Shown here: piece by piece, positions 1 through 12,160 of the stretch
Numbering within the stretch: position 1 is the first letter of the stretch
Layout of the letters: each line of letters begins with the position of its first letter
Assembly: GCF_000001735.4 (NCBI RefSeq)
Contig: NC_003071.7
Location: 4,581,151-4,645,150 of the forward strand
DNA: 64,000 nucleotides
Source of the DNA: Arabidopsis thaliana
Taxonomy: Eukaryota; Streptophyta; Magnoliopsida; Brassicales; Brassicaceae
Direction: 5' to 3'
Made by a program: the position numbers and the translations under genes
Notes under the pieces: generated by a model
What the model was told of the DNA's origin: nothing
Seen by the model: only the letters and a program-made list of their open reading frames with translations
Database searches by the model: none

Positions 1-295
1 ACGAGCTATTCTATCTATTCTGTCTCTGAATGGTAGTAGGTGTGCAGAACCTTTGGATCGATTTTGCATGTACAAAGATTAGTAGTTAGTACCTATACCA
101 CATAAATAAGTAGACGAAAATATGAGTTAGTAACTTGATAAATGTAAAAGAACTTGATCGTAAAAGTTTCTGATATCTTGAATGTAACAATGCAACAATG
201 AATTGGCAACATCGCCAAATTGATAAACAGGTTTTTTAGGCCTACTTATATGCTGAAGGGTGTGAGGTTCAGTTCAATTCTCCTACAAATAGTAA
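1..295 (-). mobile_element. Internal sequence adjoining the left LTR
   Basis: Read on the minus strand, roughly 190-295 matches the sequence just after the plus-strand LTR near 36253-36340: both carry GAATTGAACTGAAC and CAGCATATAAGTAGGC. The homology therefore runs past the LTR edge into element-internal sequence, as expected for a 5' LTR and its leader. I see no gene in the remaining 190 bases. The short plus-strand reading frame here has no recognisable domain. Confidence 0.5.
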
Positions 296-1850
296 CATGT
301 CGATGCAGCTATATGGGGTGTCAATCCAGTCCACTGTTATCGCTAGCAATCAAGACGTGTACAGAAACTATTAAGTCAAGCCAGATTATAATGATGGTGG
401 GTTTCTAGTAACAATCCTAGGCCAGGATTCAAACAAAGAAAAATAAGAACGTAAGAGCCCTACTCGATCATTGGGTCGAGTAGAACCAACAGGTGACAAA
501 ATTAAGAAACCTAAATGCAATCAACAGGGGATACAAATAACAAGTAAATAAAAGTGCAATTAACAGGGGGTACAAATAAATCTAGTAGAAGTTCTAAGGA
601 TGGATTCATTGATAAGGGCAATTCTAGGGTTCATCAGATGGCTAATAGGTGAAAGGTAGATACCCTTGACGATAGATTTAAAAACCGGGTCAATCCACAG
701 TCGTGACATAAACCCCCATAACTCTACCACTTCCTAATCTCAACTATCGTTGATGAAACATAGCAGAGCAGGGTTTAGGAAACAATCTACCAAAGCCAAT
801 AAGCAGACAAGCCAATGTCTTGGTCGAGTCTATAAATCTCTGGAATTCGTAGATCAGACATCCATTTGAACGTCTTTTGGACGCTGGACATCTATGATCG
901 AATCTCCACATTAGCCAGCGAAAACCGCATAGCGGCCATGCGAATCCAGAAGGGTTCTAACCTAATCTTAACCACCTAACTAACCTAGAGATTACCCTAA
1001 TCTAATTCATCCTCAAGAACCCTAATCACTACTCAAGCAACATTCTCAAGAACACAAACCCAGAAATTACTGAAATCATACCAAAATGTAGATCTAAGCA
1101 AGCTAAACAACTTTACTAAAACAACTAAATGCCAAAATGAAATAGATTAAGAGTAATTAAGTTTTGAAGATTCATAAACACAAACAAAAACTAAAGGATT
1201 AAAGCTAGATCCTTTGGACAAATCCCAAAGTGATCTATTTATAGTGAAATGTTGAAATCCTAGATTCACTAGAAGACAAAAGACTTGAGGCGGTTTGGGA
1301 GAATGCTCGATCTTGGGGATCGAGTAAAGAGGGTGTTGTAAAGTCTGCGTCTTTGTGTCTATACTCCGAGTGATCAATTGGTCGAGTAGATGCTTCTTCC
1401 TCTCCTATCCGTATGCTCAGATGTCTGGTTGAGTGGGGAATGAGGAGGATCCGAAGACGCTTTGATAGCTCAACAAGTCTTGTAGAGTTGGTCACCATTG
1501 GTCGAGTAAATGGGTCGAGTAGAGGATCGAGTAGGAGGGGCGAGTAGATCAATCTGCTTCTTCATCTGAGGCTGCCTTGATCGAGTAAGAGGGTCGAGTA
1601 AATCGCAGCCTCCTCTGTAGCTGCCTGGATCGAGTAAAGAGGTCGAGTGAAATGATGCCTCTTCTGTATCTGCATGGATCGAGTAGAGTCCTTTTGAGCT
1701 CCTTCTGCACCTAAAAACACACCAAAACATGCAATGCGTATGCAAGATGATCCTAGATGCCTAAGTATGCAAAATAAGCTAAAATGGTGCAAAATGATAT
1801 GATACAATAAGCAAATGCACATCTAAATGATGATAAATGTCCATGTTGTC
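296..1850 (-). mobile_element. Gypsy-type LTR (inverted copy, truncated)
   Basis: This is the reverse complement of the LTR at 34651-36252. Landmarks are shared in order: the CATTTAGATGTGCATTTGC-type start, a TATA box (plus-strand ctatttatag at 1234-1243), many TCGAGTA/TACTCGA motifs between about 1300 and 1700, and the end near CATGTCGATGCAG at 296. The first bases of the LTR (TGATAACAC in the other copy) are missing at 1850, so this copy is truncated at its 5' end. The assignment to an Athila-like gypsy family rests on resemblance to the LTRs at 6847 and 12538, which are attached to Athila coding remnants. No gene lies inside; the reading frames are artefacts of the repeats. Confidence 0.75.
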
Positions 1851-2665
1851 GATTTGAGTTACCTTTTATAGTTTATTAGATTATTTAAATTGATTATTGT
1901 AATGCTTAATATTTTAGATCTAGATATTCTAAATGCAATATTTTATTATATTTGAGATGCTATATTTGTTATACTGCAAAGCAATTTATTCGTATTTTAA
2001 GTAGGACTAAAGCAAATGTGTAAAATAAATCATAAACACTTTAATAGTGAGTTTGCTTATGTATAAAATGAAAAACTAACACATCTTAAGAAATAATATA
2101 TTTTTTAAATAATAGAAAAAATAGTAATCAGTCTTCTTCTGAATAATATATTCGTAACATTATACATTATACTACATTAAAGTATCCATATAGAAAGTGA
2201 TCTCTCTTTCTACCACTGACTGACAATAATAATTACTAAGCTTGCAACGCCCAAACTAGACTTCCACAACTATGCCACAACGCCAAGGTGTTGCTTTTAA
2301 GAAAAAAGAATCTACAAAAATAAGAGATAACGTTGAGAGATAACGTTACATGACCGAAAGTATTCAACTAAGAAATCGAGACATTGTTCAAACTAATTAT
2401 ACATATATTGGTAGCGTAATTATACTTTATTATTATACAAGGTAATCAATCATATATTCTTCCAAAATCTTACATAATTATCCAAAATGCAACGTAATTA
2501 TACAATAACTGAATTTGAATATTATAATGTTACATCAAAAGTTATCCTCAATGCTAGAAGTTCTAAAGGATTTCGCATATTCGTAATGTTGCATTGAAGA
2601 TGTAACATTCTTCGCAATAATATTCCTCTTCATGCTAATAAGCACAATCATGCATACTTATCTTC
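1851..2665. other. AT-rich spacer, no gene seen
   Basis: AT-rich sequence without an ORF, exon-like segment or recognisable repeat. It lies 3' of the minus-strand F-box-like fragment and may hold its degraded downstream region. Short direct repeats (gataacgtt twice near 2325-2345) are the only structure noticed. Confidence 0.5.
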
Positions 2666-3040
2666 TTAGAATAAGCGAACTCCCATATTCGGGCCAATGG
2701 TATTTTCATTAGGAGGTTCATATGATAACAGTGTGTCAATCAAACCTTCACATTCTTCTTCCAAATCGGGAGAGTAATTATTGAACCAAAGCCGACCACC
2801 TAAGTTTTCCAATATCATGTCGAATGTAGCCCCAGCTATATCACCCATTCCAGCACACATTTGAAACATGGCATACGCCACATTTGCCGACTCATGAGTA
2901 GGCACAAGTCGGTTTAATAAAGCAAGAGAACCGGAGATATCCCTCTCTCGGGTTATTAAACGTAGAGATTCATAATAAATAGCCTTAGAGTGGCTGCTTA
3001 CTAGGACCAACAATATGTTTTTGATGGTGTTGTTATGCAT
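2666..3040 (-). pseudogene. F-box-like (At1g67623/At2g35280-type) C-terminal fragment
   Basis: The 124-residue reading frame carries the C-terminal half of a family expanded in Brassicaceae, usually annotated as F-box At1g67623/At2g35280-like. Visible landmarks are YYESLRLI, LLNRLVPTHESANVAYAMF, MCAGMGDIAG, LGGRLWFNN, PDLEEECEGLIDTLLSYEP and a final PNMGVRLF. The F-box half is absent. The first 20 or so residues do not fit the family, so the apparent start methionine is probably not native. Related N-terminal and middle fragments occur at 22062, 27963 and 29237, suggesting one gene family scattered by rearrangement. Family identity is from memory of conserved motifs; calling it a fragment is more certain than the name. 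Confidence 0.55.
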
Positions 3041-4750
3041 GTGCTGCTTCTTAGGTTGCAGAGTAAGAAGAACTAGCTGTTCAAATTCAAAACCAGCTCA
3101 AAGGACTATAAACTGCAAATTGAAATTAAGAGGCGGGAAGTTAAAAACCGAGTTTGGGATCCCGGAGGTTCAGGTTTCAGAAATTTGAACGTCAATCAGA
3201 AGCTACAATGACATTGTGGTTATGTTTAAATAGTCAAATGTTGATGAGACTGAGTTTTTTCTTTTGGGAGTTAAGAATGGTTCATGGCAACTTCTTCTTC
3301 TTGCGGGCAATTTTCACATATCAACAAACTTCTTCGGTTCAAATGGTTAGGCAGATAATGCCACTGCCACAACGGTCTTAATCACGTGGGAGAATGCATA
3401 TGTGGATAACGCCATTGCTTGTCTTATCAACCATGAGGGCATGGTTGTTTTGGGAGGAAAGGATTTGATATAGTAAAAGGAGTGCTAAGAGAATACACAC
3501 GTGGACGGTGGTGATTAAAGAAAGAAGCAACGGTTAAGATGAAATTATTAGAGAATTGTTGGGTTTAAAAGAAGTTGAAGATCAGAATTGGATTTTAATC
3601 GTTAAAATTTGTGAATTTTGTTGTTCTTCCTCTTTGAGGTTTTCTGGGTTTAGAATAATTTGATTCATCCTATATGAAGATCCATCAAGAGATCTTACAA
3701 GGTGAATCTGAGTTTCTCATGTTTTATGAACATTAGATTCTCTATCGTGTAATCCGTTTCGTGATTGAATGGAGTATTGATTTGGTGAGAATAAGTGGTT
3801 TAATTGTATCAACTAGAAAGAATAGTGTAAACGATCAAACAAAACCATAGAAACCGCCAACCTAAATTTGATCTAAAGTTCCCATGAATTCCTCTTTGAA
3901 ACCACCTCATCCTAACTAGAGATCTACTCGCTCATGACAAGGGAGTTAATCAAAAGTTGGGTTGTGTAATCCATAATAAAGAGATGAATAAGACTTAAAA
4001 AGGGTTTAGAGATTACTTCATGCAATGTAGAACACAAGAGGCGAAGCTCCACCTTAAAGAATCTTATACAAAACGAAAGAGAAAAAGAGTGAGCTGGTGC
4101 TTCGAGCTCAAGGGTGCAGCGGCAAGTTGGCAGCTCTCGGCTGCGGCTAGGGTTCGCTTGTGATGAAGGCACGCCTTAGGGTTAGGGCTTAGAACAAGTA
4201 TTTATACTAGGTGGTCAAGAATTAGGTCTAGGGGTAAGAACGTCAATCTGCCGGGTCAGTATGTGATCACACCGAGTTGTGGACTTCATTGGAGAAGCCT
4301 AAGACAGTGGCACAAAGAGGGAAGGACGTAGGCGTGGGCTTAGTGGTCGGCGGCAAGCTTCTAAGAGCTGACCTGGTTCAAGTCTCCTTGGTCGGACGCA
4401 TTTTGGATTTATTATTTCCAAACGGCCGATTCTTGACATGTCTGTACTCTTCAGGTCATATCTTCGACACGGCTTTATGCATTGCTTCAATTCGACTTCA
4501 ACGTTAATCTTGACTCTTCTAGCTTTGCATAAATACCGAAATGTCTCGTTTCCGGATGCTAAACTTCTGAAGTACTGGAATTGATCGCCTTTTGATACTT
4601 TTTGCTCCGAAACTCTTAAAACCTTCTTGGCACCTAGAATATGTGTTTCTCCTCCTCTTGGCTCTAGAATGGCACCAAATACTCTCTGAAACATAAGAAA
4701 ACAACAGCTAAAACTGGCTAAAAAGTCGTGTTATTAAAGAAAAAAGACAT
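3041..4750. other. Unassigned region between F-box fragment and Athila remnant
   Basis: No reading frame here resembles a known family. Part of 3240-3480 reads like eroded coding sequence on the plus strand, but frames break repeatedly and no domain is recognised. Around 3580-4200 the sequence resembles a transcript leader or LTR-like region, with a TATA-like tatttatac at 4198-4206 read on either strand. Frames at 3924-4172 and 4277-4694 are in opposite strands and have no homology I recognise. Confidence 0.35.
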
Positions 4751-4841
4751 GGAGACGATGGACTTGGCGCTGAAGAGCTTCCTCCGATACACCAAGAACG
4801 GAGAGACAATGAGAGGAGATACAAGTGACACAACTCCGTAA

Positions 4842-5281
4842 ATGTACTTTCTCAACCACCTATACAGCTATAGAGGGTGGGCATTGTCCAAAAGCAAGAA
4901 TAGAGCAAAAGGAGCGGTTTGCATTGGAGGAGTGGTTACACCAATTCTCCTATCGTGCGAAGTCCCTCCGAGATCGACTCAGACCGAACCAATATGGAAG
5001 GATATCGCCCATCTCAAGCTTACCCATGTAATCGAGCACCAAATGCATGATGAGAGGTACGCCTTCAAATTCGACCACCCGTTAACAGGAGAAGCGACTG
5101 ATCGAGCAAGGGACGGATAATGTCGGGCCGAAGAACACATGAACGTCGTGGTCCACAACTTACTGGGGTTGCGATCGAGCACAATGACGAAGAGATGGCG
5201 GAACCGCACCAAGAACCGGTCATGCCAATGGAATACACTCAAGCGGAGATGGATGACTACATCTCCAGCAAATTCTACTGA
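4842..5281 (+). pseudogene. ATHILA ORF-1-like C-terminal remnant
   Basis: Two overlapping frames read as one decayed protein. The first (from 4842) contains [47 protein letters not shown]. The second (5119-5281) ends with [33 protein letters not shown] and a stop. These motifs are typical of the Arabidopsis Athila ORF-1 (env-position) protein of Ty3/gypsy elements. A frameshift near 5118 separates the halves and the N-terminal part is gone. It lies on the same strand as, and upstream of, the polypurine tract and LTR at 6828-8350, which is the expected order. Function of the ORF-1 protein is unknown. Confidence 0.65.
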
Positions 5282-6846
5282 GGTAACACACCAAACCCTT
5301 TGTAAATATCGCTTTTGTTTTTGTTTCTTTTGTTTCTCTTGAATTCTTTCTCAAATTTTGATTACACAAGGGACTGTGTATTTAAGTTTGGGAGAGTGTT
5401 CAAGACGTATTTGACATGTTTTTTGTGAATATCATTTGAGTCTACATATCATCTAAGACATAGAAAAAAACAAAACAATTTTGAACATTTTCTGAAAATG
5501 AATTCCACAAATGCTGAGTGTTCATATAGTTGCATTAGATTTAGGATCGAGTCTAGAGTGTTTCATTTAGGATTTTTGCATATGCATTGGGGATAATGAC
5601 GAGATAACCTTGTAAGCATGTTGATTTACTTAATAGACTCAATGCCCCCATTATCAGTTGTTTGATGCATTTGAATGATTTTGACGTAAAACCGCACCAT
5701 GTTCTATAGAAGCACTCGATCGCATGTCATGACACCTTTTCCTGTCAATTTGAACTTGAATCTTATTTATAATTATCATGTTTGCATAGGTTTTGAACTC
5801 ATGGATAAAATACATACTTGGATTTTCTTTCACCTATTCACCACTCTTGTTAATCCAAGTAGCTGCTTCTGTAATTGGAGTAGTTCCCCCACCCTTAACC
5901 AACCCTTCTTTCAAGCCATGTTACTTTGTGAGAGCATGTGAGAGCATCTGAGGCCTATTTCAGGATTGAGTTTGGTAGAACGTGTTAGGTTTGAGCCGAC
6001 AAGAGTAGTATCTCATGTAGTTCCAATCCGCGTTTTCGGATTTGGTAGGACTAGGTGAGAGCTTATTTGGGGATTGAGATTAAGTGTGAAAAGAAAAAGA
6101 AAATAATTGGTTAGAGTCTATAGGAGAAGGAAGCTGAAAATCATATTGTAGTCTAGTGAATGTTTGGGAAGCATAGAATTGTTAAATTATGCTATAAAAA
6201 AATAAGAGATGACAACAAAAACAGAAAAGATTATAAGAGCCATAAGAGTTTAAGAAAGAACCCAATTTACTAGACTAGACTCATAGAGTATAAGAAAAGC
6301 CTCTCCTTAAGAACAACATTGATCCAAGAAAAAAATTGAGATATGCCTTTAGTACAAAAGGGTAGACTTAGGATCATCAATGGGTTTAGAGATAGGACCA
6401 TCTACTTGCTATTCACGGTTTGTGTCATTGGGTAGATAGAGTGCTATTATTGTATGCATAGGTTGGCACTTACCTTTAGCATTTTTCTAAAGTATTAAAA
6501 TTCTGAACCACTTTCAAGGGACCATCTTTGTCTCATAACCCGTCCGTAACCAAATGAGTTCACTAACAATGCACTGCTTGATTCATTTTTTGAACTTAAT
6601 GAATGTTAAAGGGATTGGTTGATCTAGACGTATTGTGCAATCGAGTATAGGTTCAGATTATAATAGAGCATGGCTAAAGTTTTCAAGTAGAAGTCGGTCA
6701 CCTTGAATCTTAGAACTATTAACTTGGCCATTGAGCTTAATTACTTTATCACATGCTTTGGTTATAAGTCCCCAACTTCAAACCTCTCCTTCTACTTATG
6801 TCTTCTGGTTTGCTTCAGGGCAAGTAAAGACTAAGTTTGAGGGAGT
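5282..6846 (+). mobile_element. Athila-like non-coding internal region with polypurine tract
   Basis: There is no coding sequence after the ORF-1 stop; this long non-coding stretch before the 3' LTR is characteristic of Athila-type elements. It aligns in reverse complement with 14281-14850 and 16740-17580, for example the CTCATGTAGTTC segment near 6010 against GAACTACATGAG near 16820. The polypurine tract is AAGTTTGAGGGAG at about 6833-6845, directly before the LTR start TGATATGTC, and marks plus-strand priming and element orientation. Confidence 0.65.
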
Positions 6847-8350
6847 TGATATGTCTATAGTTTACATGATTTAGGCATTCATTCTTCATCACTTTCACAT
6901 TGTTTCACCCGCATTTCATCTAATTAATAGCCGTTTTAATATGTTTTGCATACTTAGGACGATTTTGCATTAGGATTGCATGTGCATTGCATATTGGGTC
7001 GTTTTTAGGTGCTTTTGGTGTTTAAACAGAGGAGAAACAGAGCAGAAAGTCAGGATCCTCAATCACACCTTCACCTTAAGTACTCGATTGCAACCTTAGA
7101 GCCATATGAGGGCAAATCACTCGATCACAACCCCGGAGAAGCCAGGAGCTCAGTTTCACTCGATCGCGAAGCCGAAGGAATCACCCACTTTTCACCACTC
7201 GATCACCAGGAAGCCCATCTACTGATTCTGAACTCAACCAGCCAAGCTGAGCATACAAAAGAGAAGAGAGGTGACCAAACCACTCGATCACCCAAGGGCA
7301 CTCGATCACATACTCGATGGAAGGGTCTTTGGATCACTCGATTGCAAGGCGGAGTCCCTGGAGCCCAATTCAATCCAACACATACTCGATTGCAGGGAGG
7401 CCCATTTTAACCCATCAAATGCTCAATCGCAGGGTCCCGATGTGAAGACTATTATCTATCTACTTTCCTTATTTGATTTGTCTCACTTTTATAAATAGCC
7501 TCTAAGGATTTTCTCATCTTAGACATCACTTGTCACAATCTATTTTCTAGAGACTCGTTTTTTCATAGCCGCAACATTCTTCTGCGACTTTGTATTAGTT
7601 TTCAAGTATTTGATATTTTAGTCTTCGTTTCATTATCGCTTATCCTTTATCATTTCTGTTTTCATGTTTTCATTCGTTTCATTGTTATTGTCTTTGATTA
7701 TGTCTAAGTAGTGAATTGTATTTCTAAGAATGGGATAGGGTAGATGTGATGTCCTTAGTCGTTTAGATGATTGAGTTTAGAATATTTGAATCCCTTATGG
7801 ATTAGTTGCGCTTATTGCTTGTTCCTTTCTGATCAACTGGGATATGAATCCAGACATTCCCACGCTCAAAAGTTGTTTGGTGGAATGTCAGATCTACTAA
7901 TTTTAGTGATACTCGTCTCTATCCAAAGGAATTGGCCGTTTAGAGCGGGTATTGGCTTTAACAAGTTGATTCGATATTGCCTGCTTAGTTAGAGATCGCT
8001 AATGGTGATTAGGTCTGTGTCTAGCTCTGCTTAAGGATTTCTATCACGGTAGTGAATTAATATGTTATTGAACTTGTTGTCTAAATAGATTAAGGAGATC
8101 ACACTATTCGATTACCCATCCTTAGGAATCTCTTATCCATTTGATTGCCTATTATCTCATTTGCTTTGTTATTCATCTGCCTGTTATTACCATTTCGCAT
8201 TTCAGTTTCATTTCATTTCGGTTATTTCACACTAAGATTATTAGAAACCAACAACTCTCTGCTTGACTTGACTTAATGCATTCCAATCATATCTGATCTG
8301 TTTGCATCACACCAGATTGGATGACAACCTAAAATACTCCAACGACATGA
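6847..8350 (+). mobile_element. Athila-like 3' LTR (copy A)
   Basis: The LTR begins TGATATGTC immediately after the polypurine tract and ends near CCAACGACATG, where similarity to the inverted copy at 12538-14280 stops. It contains a cluster of ACTCGATC/ACTCGATT motifs (7080-7430) and a TATA box, tataaatag at 7490-7498, followed by a plausible transcription start region. The right edge abuts a MULE fragment at 8358. No 5' LTR partner in the same orientation is seen in the window, so the element is incomplete. Confidence 0.75.
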
Positions 8351-8357
8351 TAGTACT

Positions 8358-9228
8358 TTAGGAATTGATACCAAAAAATCTATTATCAATACCCCTTAAA
8401 TTTGTCTCGCATATATCGTCCCCCAACACGTTTTGATGAATTTGTCCCCCCCCCGCAAGACCGTCTACAATTGTCAATGAATTTTTCCTCGAATCCTTCC
8501 AAGGATCCCAATCAGGCGAGTACTCTGTATCTATCAACTTCCTCATATTTTCAAAATCATAGTCTCCTGAATCTTCCCCCTCACTTAACATTTTGTCTTC
8601 TCAGTCAGATGCCCATCCTCCACTATCCGTGTCCAATGCTTCAACCAGTTCTTCTTCTCGTCCCCGCTTTGCTTTCCCTTTTCCATCAAAGCAGCTTTCC
8701 TCTTAAGAGATTCTTCTAAAAAATCCTCTTCCTCAAAATTCAATGGGATTATATTTGTGCTTTCACCATCTCCTTTGCGTTGTCCCACCATGTCTCCCGC
8801 CCCACCTTTGCTACGACTCTAACAACAATCACATCTGGTCCACGACTCTCGCATTGTCCCTTTGTCTTTGACACATCTTCATTGTCTTCTTCTAAAGATA
8901 TATACATGTTCAATCCTCTTTTTTCTAGCCTTATCTTTTTGAATTTTGAAAATGAACTGTTGTCAACAGAAACAAGCGGCATCTTTTGCTATATGTAGAC
9001 ATTATTTCCTCTTTCGAACCAAAAACTCAGCTCTAATTTTGTCCTTTTCCCTTCTACTCCAAGCGTTGTGGCAATTTTCCGTTCAACATCAGAAATCGTA
9101 TCTTCTTCGCTTACATCTACACACTTTGCATATTTCTTTGCCGACATCTTGAATCGCCACTCTCCACTTTTTTGCATTCCCAGCCACCGACCAATATCAT
9201 TACTCCTTCGTCCATCGGTACCTGCCAT
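8358..9228 (-). pseudogene. MULE (VANDAL/mudrA-like) N-terminal fragment
   Basis: Four minus-strand frames join into one decayed N-terminal region of a Mutator-like transposase. It begins with a segment containing SGEWRFKMSAKKYAKCVDV, then DTISDVERKIATTLGVEGK and TKLELSFWFE. These match the N-terminal domain that precedes the MuDR/DDE part in Arabidopsis MULEs. A downstream acidic stretch (SGDYDFENMRKLIDTEYSP, DWDPWKDSR) is like the usual linker before the zinc-binding and catalytic regions. A stop near 8988 and frame changes near 8750 and 8590 break it. The catalytic half is absent; sequence passes into the Athila-like LTR at about 8350, so LTR insertion or recombination probably removed it. 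Confidence 0.6.
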
Positions 9229-9441
9229 CCTCTATTAAATACACCATTTTAGAATGTGGGTTGATTGCATTTATCACAAACAAACAAATTTAACCGTTTT
9301 TCAAAGGACAAAAATGTTACAATAAAATTTACCTTCTTCAGCTTTTAATGTCCCCTTCTTCAACCACAACTTCAATTTCGTCCAATATCAGTGTTTTCTC
9401 CCTACATTTCTAGTTTTTTGCAAATCTACAAACCTCTTTTA
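9229..9441. other. Leader of the MULE fragment
   Basis: Sequence upstream of the MULE N-terminal frame. It contains poly-pyrimidine tracts but no gene. The Helitron begins at its right edge. Confidence 0.35.
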
Positions 9442-9842
9442 TCTTATATATTAAGAGAGCAGTTAATGGCCCTACCTTACTTTATTAACATTTTTTATTT
9501 AAATTCAATTAGATAGCAAATGTAAACGTGCAACATTTATTGCCGACCTGCTCCTTCTTCGGAAGCGCCAGATGAAACTGTCTCTTTCTCTAACACATAC
9601 TAGGTCCCAATCAGGGGTATTTTGGTCCACAATTCCGCATGTGTTATTGAAAAGTGGTAGATTCCGAAAACCTTTGCTGGTTGTGGTAGATTTTGAATGC
9701 TAGTTGTTAGAATGTGGTAGATTTTGCGATATTCTCTACCTCTTAATATGTCATTCATATATAAATAATATTAATTAAAATAAAATTTTTAGCTTTCGAA
9801 CAAAAATATCAATGCGCGGTGTACCGAGGGTCAATTTCTAGT
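9442..9842 (+). mobile_element. Small non-autonomous Helitron (AtREP-like)
   Basis: The 5' end reads TCTTATATATTAAGAGAG (TC start) preceded by A. The 3' end is CTAGT at 9838-9842, followed by T and preceded by a GC-rich hairpin, GCGCGGTGTACCGAGGG, at 9814-9830. These are the diagnostic Helitron features: 5'-TC, a 3' hairpin about 10 bases from a CTRRT end, and insertion between A and T with no target duplication. The interior (about 400 bp) has GTGGTAGATT repeats near 9655-9725 and no ORF, so movement would depend on a Rep/helicase supplied in trans. Confidence 0.75.
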
Positions 9843-10986
9843 TCTAATTTATAGAAAGATAATAATAATTCAATTCAAATATATAAAGAAATTTTGAATC
9901 TTATAATTTTCATCAAATGTATTAGTTTATGATCTTAATATCAATTGATTTGTGTTTGAATAAGATATATTTTATAAGAAAGACAATGTTAATAAGGATG
10001 GAATAAACACTAATGTGTCTTTTTTATCGTTAACCCGTGATTTCTTTTAACAATTGTTGATCACTAAAGATGGAATAAATACTAAACACCCAAGTATCTT
10101 TTAATTGTTGACTCGTGGTTTCTTTTAGAACTATTGTTGGTCAATAAGAATACAATAAACATCGGAATATATATTTTTTGACCCATTATTTCTTTGATAA
10201 CCTCTCTTTTTGTCAATAAGGATGGAATAAACACTAAAGTGTCTTTTTATTGTTGATCTGTTATTTCTTTTATAACCATTGTTGGTCAATAACGATGGAA
10301 TAAACATCAAAGTGTCTTTTAATTATTGACTTGTGATTTTCTTTACAACAATTGTTGTGAAATAAGGATGAAATAAACATTAAAATGTCTTTTAATTGTT
10401 AACATGTGGTTATTTTACAATCATTGTTGGTGAATAAAAATAGAATAAATCCCAAAGTGTCTTTTTATTGTTAACTTGTTGTTTTTGTTTTACAACAACT
10501 TTTGGTCAATAAGTATATAGAATAAACACCAAAGTATTCAATCATATTAAACACATTAAATATATGTAAAAATAAATCAGATTAAATAAGATTTGAAAAT
10601 AATTGTATATTTAAATTTTAATATCAAACTGGAAACTAATAAATGCTATCAAAATTAAATATTTAAATTAATAGATTATTTCAATGTTAATCTCTTTGAC
10701 CCAATCTTTTTTGGTTGGCATGTACCCGTGCTTTGCTAATGCTAGTAAAGATTAAAAATTAAATAATTTCATGTCCCATAACCGTTTTTTAAATAATTAC
10801 CTATTCAACAATACTTTTTTGAAAAAGATTCGGTACAAATTTAGACAGGATACCTAAATTCTGACAACTTAATTCTAATTCTCTCTATTTGAATATTTAA
10901 AATTATAGTCAGACAAAACAATTTATGTCCAAATAACATTAGTAGAATGAACAGTATGACTGTTTGTGATACCAAAAATATACTTA
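9843..10986. other. AT-rich inter-Helitron stretch with possible Helitron end
   Basis: This stretch holds the tandem array annotated separately and AT-rich flanks. At 10723-10746 the sequence ACCCGTGCTTTGCTAATG followed by CTAGT resembles a decayed plus-strand Helitron 3' terminus. If real, the array could lie inside an older Helitron whose 5' end I cannot place. No gene is visible. Confidence 0.35.
9985..10540. repeat. Tandem array, unit about 86 bp, six to seven diverged copies
   Basis: Units repeat the order GGATGGAATAAACAC, AAAGTGTCTTTT, ATTGTTGACTTGTG, TTTCTTT, ACAACCATTGTTGGTCAATAA. Copies begin near 9995, 10068, 10150, 10218, 10292, 10367, 10438 and (partial) 10520. They differ by substitutions and small indels, so the array is old. 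There is no coding capacity. It sits between two Helitron ends. Confidence 0.7.
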
Positions 10987-11499
10987 ACTAGAATACGACC
11001 CGCGGTACACCGCGGGTTAAGTTATTTAACACATTTTTGTTTTATAATCTAGATGGTAATGTCTAATTTGTTATGTAACTACGAGCCTGTAACTTAGCAT
11101 TTTTTGACTTCAAGTTTGTATATTGTGAAGATAATAACATATGTTTTTGATATTTTTTCTCTTTGGTAAGACTTTGTTAATATATCTATGTTTAAAAGAA
11201 ATTAATTTACACTTGCTTGCTGTGTAGTAAATATTAATCAAGTTTATGTTATGATAGTAACATAGATTGTTAGAACAATAAGACATTGTTAGATATGCTT
11301 GTGTGGTGGGCTGATAATTATAATGAAGAATAAAGCCCAATAAACTTGAAACCTGTTTAGGTTTTAGGGTATTTGCCCACTATAATAATTTAGAAACAAC
11401 AAATGTTTTTTTCAATGGGTATTTGCTAAGATCATGGAAGCCCACTAAAACTAAAGTCTGTTTCCTTGAAAGGAAGAAAACAAAATTGGAAAAGGCAAA

Positions 11500-12160
11500 A
11501 CAAAAACAATGTTACCATCTACTTTAAACAAAGCTTCGATCGTTTTGTCCTGCGATTAAATCGAAGAAAACCACGGTTCTCTCCAATCCAAATTCGAATC
11601 CATTCTAAGAAAACCGTGGAAAGAAATTTTCCGAAAGTTATAGACAGAACCTGAGGCCAGCTTCTAATGGTCGGATCTACAGTTCCATTGGCTTTGTGTA
11701 ATCCATTGGTAAGTCTTCATTTCGTATCTTCTTACGCAAATAAAATGTTACCATCTATTTGAAAAAAATCTTCCTCTCTTTTATTCTGCAATTAAATCCA
11801 AGACCACGATTGTCTCTCCAATCAAAATTTGAATCCATTCAAAAAGTCGTTGACACAAATCTTCCGCAAAGCTATCGAGAGAATGGCAGCTTCTAACGGT
11901 CAAATCTGCAGCTCGATTGGCTTCCGTAATCGTTTGTTAAGTCTTCCTTTCTTAGCTTCTGAACTAATTGATTTAATGCATTTCCTACATAGTCATTAAT
12001 ATAAAGGTAAAGTGATTACATGATTAAAGTGAGATTCAAATCCATTGAAAAAAATTGTTGACACAAATCTTCAGCAAAGTTATCGAGATAACCTAAGGGC
12101 AACTTGGTCTTATCTCCAACTCGATTGGCTTCTGTAATCGATTGGTAAGTCTTCCTTTCA
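11500..12160 (-). repeat. Triplicated segment of about 200-250 bp
   Basis: Three diverged direct copies start near 11505, 11747 and 12025. Shared blocks include AATCCATTC, TTGACACAAATCTTC, GCAAAGTTATCGAGA, GCTCGATTGGCTTC, GTAATCGATTGGTAAG and TCTTCCTTTC. The block ending in TTGGTAAGTCTTCCTTTC recurs at each copy's end. It is non-coding as far as I can see, and may be a duplicated leader or exon/intron unit within the Helitron. Confidence 0.65.

Noticed and set aside
1235-1822. Overlapping minus-strand frames rich in LLDPxTRP repeats
   Set aside because: They arise from translating the TCGAGTA-rich LTR repeats in several frames; no start context or homologue is evident.
3154-3381. 75-codon plus-strand frame as a host gene
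   Set aside because: It looks like decayed coding sequence but frames shift and no domain is recognised; evidence is too weak for a gene call.
4299-4694. 131-codon minus-strand frame
   Set aside because: No domain, and flanked by retroelement remnants; composition does not distinguish it from chance in this region.
7009-7498. Plus-strand frames in LTR copy A
   Set aside because: These lie within the LTR before its TATA box and encode only the CTCGATC repeat translation.
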